Positions 59,911 through 64,000 of a stretch of DNA of 64,000 bases are shown here, piece after piece. The stretch is taken from the NCBI RefSeq assembly GCF_000942395.1, contig NZ_LN812103.1, forward strand, positions 1,100,906 to 1,164,905. The letters run 5' to 3'. Below the pieces are notes generated by a model. It was not told the origin of the DNA and ran no database searches. It worked only from the letters and a program-made list of their open reading frames with translations. The stretch comes from Risungbinella massiliensis (lineage in GTDB: Bacteria > Bacillota > Bacilli > Thermoactinomycetales > Thermoactinomycetaceae). The translations under genes and the position numbers were made by a program. Position 1 is the stretch's first letter, and each line of letters opens with the position of its first letter.

Positions 59911-62304
59911 ATGGGAAGAAAGAGAAAAACACTAGAACAAGAAGTCTCAAAAAAAGAAAAATTGAAACAGGAACTGATATTTGAGATATATGGGATTGCC
60001 ATTTTAGCAGTATCTATCATCACAATGGCTAGTTTTGGAGCCATCGGCCGAAATTTAACCTATTTATCTCGATTTATCGTCGGCAATTGGGATTTTCTTA
60101 TCCCACTACTTGGGGTAGGTGTCGCTTTTTATGTAATGATCCGTCGTCGTTGGCCGAAAGAGTGGTCTCCTCGCTTGACTGGAATTTTAATCGTACTCCT
60201 CTCACTTTTGGCCCTCAATCATTTTCATACTTTTCAAGTCTATCAAGAACAGGGTTTTAATGGGAGTATCATGGATAAGACTTGGAATCTGTTATTAGAG
60301 GAACGTAATCATATGGAAAATCCGTCAGATGTAGGCGGAGGTATGGTAGGTGCTGTTCTTTACACCGTTTCCTACTTCTTGTTTGATGAGGTAGGAACAG
60401 TAATTGTGATAGGGGCCTTTATCTCAGTAGGAATTTTACTAAGCACTGGTTTTTCTTATGTCAAATTTCTCACGAATCTGCGAGAAAACTGGAAATTGAA
60501 AAAGGGGAACTGGAAAGAGCAACTGGCCAGTTTGCTATTAAACAAAAAAAGAACTAAAAAGCGTCGAAGATCGAAGCAAATTGTGCGGAATCACGAGAAA
60601 GAAGATTATTTATTAGAAGTAGATGGATTGGAAGAGCATGAAGTGGGAGAAGCACGAAAAGAATTAGCGCCGATCCCAATCTCGGACTTTGAGGATCACC
60701 CTATTGAACCCCTTCCTTTTAATAGGAAAGCTGAGCAGATGAGACTACCGTTAGAGCAAAGCATCCCAAGTCCTGAAAATACACCGGATGCTGTACGAGT
60801 CAACGTAAAAACCAAAAATCAAGAGCCACCTCTTTCTGAGGACAGTGTGGAAGTAACCTTCACGACAAAACCAGAAGAGGTTTTGCATTATGAAATACCA
60901 CCATTTGATTTAATTCAAAAACCTGATAAAGCTCCTAGTGTCAATCGTAATGAACTAAGTACCAATGGAAAGAAACTGGCATCCACACTCCAGAGTTTTG
61001 GAGTTCAGGTGAAGGTAGTACATATCCATCGTGGTCCTGCAGTAACACGATACGAGTTACAACCAGAAGTAGGGGTGAAAGTGAGTCGTGTCGTAAGTCT
61101 AGCAGATGATATTGCCCTAGCTCTCGCAGCCAAAGGGATTCGTATCGAGGCACCCATTCCGGGTAAATCGGCTATTGGAATCGAGGTACCTAACTCTGAG
61201 ATTTCGATGGTGGGACTTCGTGATATTTTAGAAGCGAATGCGTATCAGAAAGAAAAATCCAAACTGGCAATGGCATTAGGACGTGATATTGCAGGAGAGC
61301 CAGTTGTAGGAAATTTGGCGAAGATGCCACATCTTCTGATTGCAGGAGCAACAGGGGCCGGAAAAAGTGTCTGTATTAATGCGATTTTAATTAGCCTACT
61401 CTATAAGGCGAAACCAGATGAAGTGAAATTAATGATGATTGACCCCAAAATGGTAGAGCTAAACGTCTACAATGGGATACCTCATTTATTAGCACCTGTA
61501 GTGACAGATCCACGAAAAGCAGCAATCGCACTCAAAAAAGTGGTTCAAGAGATGGAAAAACGCTATGAACGATTTGCCAAAAACGGTGCTCGAGACATTG
61601 AGCGATACAATCAGATTGCACAAGAGAACCCAGAGCTAGAACGGCTCCCGTATATTGTCGTGGTAGTAGATGAGTTAGCAGACCTGATGATGGTAGCTCC
61701 AGCGGATGTAGAAGATGCAATCTGTCGCTTAGCTCAAATGGCCCGTGCGGCTGGAATCCATTTAATAATTGCGACTCAGCGTCCATCGGTAGATGTCATT
61801 ACCGGGGTCATAAAAGCCAATATTCCATCCAGGATCGCTTTTGCGGTCTCTTCTTCAGCAGATTCACGAACGATTTTGGACATGGGTGGGGCAGAAAAAC
61901 TTCTTGGACGTGGAGATATGCTCTATCTTCCAATTGGAGCATCCAAACCGACACGTGTTCAAGGAACATATTTATCTGATGAGGAAGTAGAGGCAGTAGT
62001 TCAGTTTGTTCAGAATCAGCAGAAGCCAGATTATCAAGAAGAGATGATCCCAACTACTCAAGATGTAAAAAATACAGATGATTTTCAAGATGAATTATTT
62101 GAACAGGCGATCGAACTAGTTATCGATTCCAAGACAGCCTCTGTTTCCATGCTACAACGACGTTTTCGGATTGGTTATTCCCGTGCAGCTAGATTGATTG
62201 ATATGTTGGAGGCACGTGGAGTAGTAGGACCATATGAGGGAAGTAAACCACGTGAGGTACTATGGACAAGAGAGCAGCTTCTTCAAGAAAAGCAGACATC
62301 TTAA
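59911..62304 (+). CDS. spoIIIE: DNA translocase SpoIIIE/FtsK family
   Basis: 797 residues. Four N-terminal membrane segments (about 20-185), a charged linker (185-330), then the motor: alpha and beta domains with Walker A GATGAGKSVCINAIL (about 476) and Walker B VVVDELADLM (about 585). The C-terminal gamma winged helix (about 730-790, QRRFRIGYSRAARLIDMLE) reads polar DNA signals. Neighbouring tepA-ylzJ matches the spoIIIE locus of Bacillus, which moves the chromosome into the forespore; SftA lacks this context. Confidence 0.9.
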   Translation: MGRKRKTLEQEVSKKEKLKQELIFEIYGIAILAVSIITMASFGAIGRNLTYLSRFIVGNWDFLIPLLGVGVAFYVMIRRRWPKEWSPRLTGILIVLLSLLALNHFHTFQVYQEQGFNGSIMDKTWNLLLEERNHMENPSDVGGGMVGAVLYTVSYFLFDEVGTVIVIGAFISVGILLSTGFSYVKFLTNLRENWKLKKGNWKEQLASLLLNKKRTKKRRRSKQIVRNHEKEDYLLEVDGLEEHEVGEARKELAPIPISDFEDHPIEPLPFNRKAEQMRLPLEQSIPSPENTPDAVRVNVKTKNQEPPLSEDSVEVTFTTKPEEVLHYEIPPFDLIQKPDKAPSVNRNELSTNGKKLASTLQSFGVQVKVVHIHRGPAVTRYELQPEVGVKVSRVVSLADDIALALAAKGIRIEAPIPGKSAIGIEVPNSEISMVGLRDILEANAYQKEKSKLAMALGRDIAGEPVVGNLAKMPHLLIAGATGAGKSVCINAILISLLYKAKPDEVKLMMIDPKMVELNVYNGIPHLLAPVVTDPRKAAIALKKVVQEMEKRYERFAKNGARDIERYNQIAQENPELERLPYIVVVVDELADLMMVAPADVEDAICRLAQMARAAGIHLIIATQRPSVDVITGVIKANIPSRIAFAVSSSADSRTILDMGGAEKLLGRGDMLYLPIGASKPTRVQGTYLSDEEVEAVVQFVQNQQKPDYQEEMIPTTQDVKNTDDFQDELFEQAIELVIDSKTASVSMLQRRFRIGYSRAARLIDMLEARGVVGPYEGSKPREVLWTREQLLQEKQTS

Positions 62305-62343
62305 GTCATAGAAATGAGACAATTACACATGCTAAAGTCAAGG

Positions 62344-62371
62344 TGCTAGCGGTACCCCCGCTAGCTTTTTT
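62344..62371 (+). terminator. Rho-independent terminator
   Basis: GCTAGCGG and CCGCTAGC with a 4-5-base loop, then TTTTTT. Follows spoIIIE. Confidence 0.85.
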
Positions 62372-62395
62372 ATTTCCTCAAGGGAGGAATTGTAT

Positions 62396-63937
62396 GTGAA
62401 TGTGGTAGAAATGCGAAATATAACAAAACGTTTTGGTAAGTTTACTGCCAACGATCAAATCAATCTGGCAGTAAAGCAAGGAGAGATTCATGCGCTGCTT
62501 GGAGAAAACGGAGCAGGAAAATCGACTCTGATGAACATTCTTTTTGGGTTATACCAGGCAGATGAAGGAGAGGTTTGGATCAAAGAGCAGAAGGTAGAAA
62601 TCGACGATCCAACTATAGCAAATCGTTTAGGGATTGGCATGGTTCATCAGCACTTTATGTTGGTGGAGCCGTTTACTGTTACAGAGAACATCATTTTGGG
62701 CGACGAACGAACTTCAGGAAAAATTGATTTTAGGCAAGCAGAGAAGCGAATACAAGAGCTGTCTGATCGTTACAAATTACGAGTTGATCCCAGGGCAAAA
62801 GTAGCAGACATCTCAGTTGGAATGCAACAACGTGTCGAAATCCTAAAGACACTTTATCGTGGAGCCGATACGTTGATCTTTGATGAACCTACTGCTGTGC
62901 TCACCCCACAGGAGATCGAAGAATTAACAGAGATCATGCGTGGGTTAGTTCGTGAAGAGAAGACCATTATATTTATAACTCATAAATTGAAAGAGATTAT
63001 GCGAACAGCGGATCGTTGTACTGTAATACGGCGTGGCAAAGTAATGGATACCGTCAACATACACGAAACAGATGAGAAAAAGTTAGCTGCCCTTATGGTA
63101 GGGCGCGAAGTCTCGTTTGATCTGTCCAAACAAAAGGCACAACCTGGAAAGTCAGTGCTCCAGATAGATCAATTAGTCGTGAAAGGCACAGATAATAGTA
63201 ATGTGGTAGATGGACTATCACTGGATGTGAAAGCTGGCGAGATTGTAGGAATAGCTGGGGTAGATGGGAATGGACAAAGTGAATTGATTGAGGCGTTGGC
63301 GCGTTTTCGTGCAATAGAGTCTGGAACGATTCGAGTGAAAGATCAAGTGATTAATTCGTTCAAACCTCGTAAAATGACCGGACTTGGATTTGGTCATATT
63401 CCAGAAGACAGGCAAAAACGTGGCTTGGTTTTGGACTTTACAGTAAGTGAGAATATGATTTTGCAAACTTACTATCTCCCACCATTTAAAAAGGGGCTCT
63501 CCATTCAGTATGCTAAAGCGGACCAGTTTGCCCGTGATCTTATTTCGGAATATGATGTGCGCACCCAAGATGAACATACTCTTGCCCGCTCTCTGTCTGG
63601 TGGGAATCAACAAAAAGTAATTATCGCTAGAGAGCTATCCCGCGAACCTGAACTACTTATCGCCGCACAGCCGACTCGTGGAATGGATGTTGGTGCGATT
63701 GAGTTTATCCATCGTCGAATTATAGATCATCGAGATAAGGGAGGCGCTGTCCTTCTCTTTTCTTTAGAGTTAGATGAGGTGCTAAAGCTAAGTGATCGAT
63801 TAGCTGTTATATATGAAGGTAAAATCCAAGGTTGGGTGAATCCGCAGACGGTAACCGAAGAGGAATTAGGGTACCTGATGGCAGGTGGACAAAATGTGGT
63901 AGCAAAGGAGGAGACAGAGAGTGAAAATCCTATCTAA
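62396..63937 (+). CDS. Nucleoside-type ABC transporter ATPase (NupO/YufO-like)
   Basis: 513 residues from GTG 62396 (GGGAGGAA 8 bases upstream; TTG 62390 is too close). Two ABC domains: Walker A HALLGENGAGKSTLMNILFG (about 33), HQHFMLVEPFTVTENIILG, signature SVGMQQRVEIL, Walker B LIFDEPTAVLTP; second domain VGIAGVDGNGQSELIEALAR (degenerate Walker A), LSGGNQQKVIIARELSREP, and AAQPTRGMDVGA. Belongs to the BmpA-NupOPQ group importing nucleosides. The binding lipoprotein gene normally upstream is absent here; a terminator sits before it. Confidence 0.85.
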   Translation: MNVVEMRNITKRFGKFTANDQINLAVKQGEIHALLGENGAGKSTLMNILFGLYQADEGEVWIKEQKVEIDDPTIANRLGIGMVHQHFMLVEPFTVTENIILGDERTSGKIDFRQAEKRIQELSDRYKLRVDPRAKVADISVGMQQRVEILKTLYRGADTLIFDEPTAVLTPQEIEELTEIMRGLVREEKTIIFITHKLKEIMRTADRCTVIRRGKVMDTVNIHETDEKKLAALMVGREVSFDLSKQKAQPGKSVLQIDQLVVKGTDNSNVVDGLSLDVKAGEIVGIAGVDGNGQSELIEALARFRAIESGTIRVKDQVINSFKPRKMTGLGFGHIPEDRQKRGLVLDFTVSENMILQTYYLPPFKKGLSIQYAKADQFARDLISEYDVRTQDEHTLARSLSGGNQQKVIIARELSREPELLIAAQPTRGMDVGAIEFIHRRIIDHRDKGGAVLLFSLELDEVLKLSDRLAVIYEGKIQGWVNPQTVTEEELGYLMAGGQNVVAKEETESENPI

Positions 63938-64000
63938 GTTGAATCGCCAATCTAGTTTTTGGACCTCTCTTCTCTCTGTTTTTATTGGCTTAATAATTGG
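63921..64000 (+). CDS. ABC transporter permease (NupP-like), 5' part only
   Basis: GTG 63921 with AAAGGAGG upstream opens KILSKLNRQSSFWTSLLSVF then IGLIIG, the positively charged N-terminus and first membrane helix of a permease. It overlaps the end of the ATPase gene by 17 bases. The window ends after 26 codons. Confidence 0.7.
   Translation, partial: MKILSKLNRQSSFWTSLLSVFIGLII

Overview
The window looks like a chromosomal segment of a low-GC, endospore-forming member of the Bacillota (order Bacillales). Pointers are strong AGGAGG ribosome-binding sites, SAM (S-box) riboswitches, the tepA-ylzJ-spoIIIE/ftsK gene order, CsoR/CopZ/CopA, OhrR, HelD and an ECF41 sigma factor. A family such as Thermoactinomycetaceae would fit, but that is inference; no rRNA or tRNA gene was seen.

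Layout. 1-6450: accessory zone with the end of one IS3 element, hypothetical and decayed genes (one with a HEPN-type motif), a Nudix hydrolase, a histidine phosphatase, a complete IS3-family element (4891-6115) and the stump of a hexapeptide acetyltransferase. 6451-17456: methionine salvage. On the minus strand, mtnK-mtnA is followed by an overlapping ABC importer (binding lipoprotein, ATPase, permease) behind one SAM riboswitch. On the plus strand come mtnE, a second SAM riboswitch, then mtnW-mtnX-mtnB-mtnD. The layout suggests uptake of methylthioribose from outside, phosphorylation, isomerisation, and dehydration, enolisation, dephosphorylation, dioxygenation and transamination to methionine. 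17722-22800: a BrnQ carrier with a probable homopolymer frameshift, remnants of lrgB and other genes, a LacI regulator with a divergent HAD phosphatase, and a radical-SAM SPL-family protein. 23040-24895: an IS200/IS605 element (TnpA + TnpB).

24989-34200: metal and cell-envelope block. A membrane-cupredoxin protein, csoR, copZ, copA and a glutaredoxin-like gene are followed by two exported-protein genes that share a TACTAC-N6-GTAGTA operator. Then come an unidentified strongly structured intergenic stretch, a BlaI/CopY-type repressor with an M56 membrane protease, and a class D beta-lactamase. 34275-37907: an ECF41 sigma factor with its AhpD-like partner and matching promoter, the ohr/ohrR pair, a decayed gene and a metallophosphoesterase. 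38110-43611: a galactosamine-type (aga) operon: GntR regulator (apparently CTG start), AgaS isomerase, PTS IIB-IIC-IID-IIA and a sugar-phosphate deaminase. 43741-52188: a tyrosine-phosphatase-like gene with an apparent ATT start, a second metallophosphoesterase, an acetate symporter pair, DinB, cardiolipin synthase, and a divergent hydroxybutyrate permease/dehydrogenase pair. 52282-56440: a kinase-like protein with an Arg/Ser/His-rich tail, an EamA transporter, and a Lys/Thr-rich surface protein ending in an LPDTA sorting signal. 56702-64000: housekeeping-like genes helD, tepA, ylzJ, spoIIIE/ftsK, then the start of a nucleoside-type ABC importer cut by the window end.

An unusual number of short, stop- or frameshift-containing coding remnants sit between intact genes, next to insertion sequences. 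A near-identical terminator-like repeat recurs at three unrelated loci (6160, 17556, 21813).
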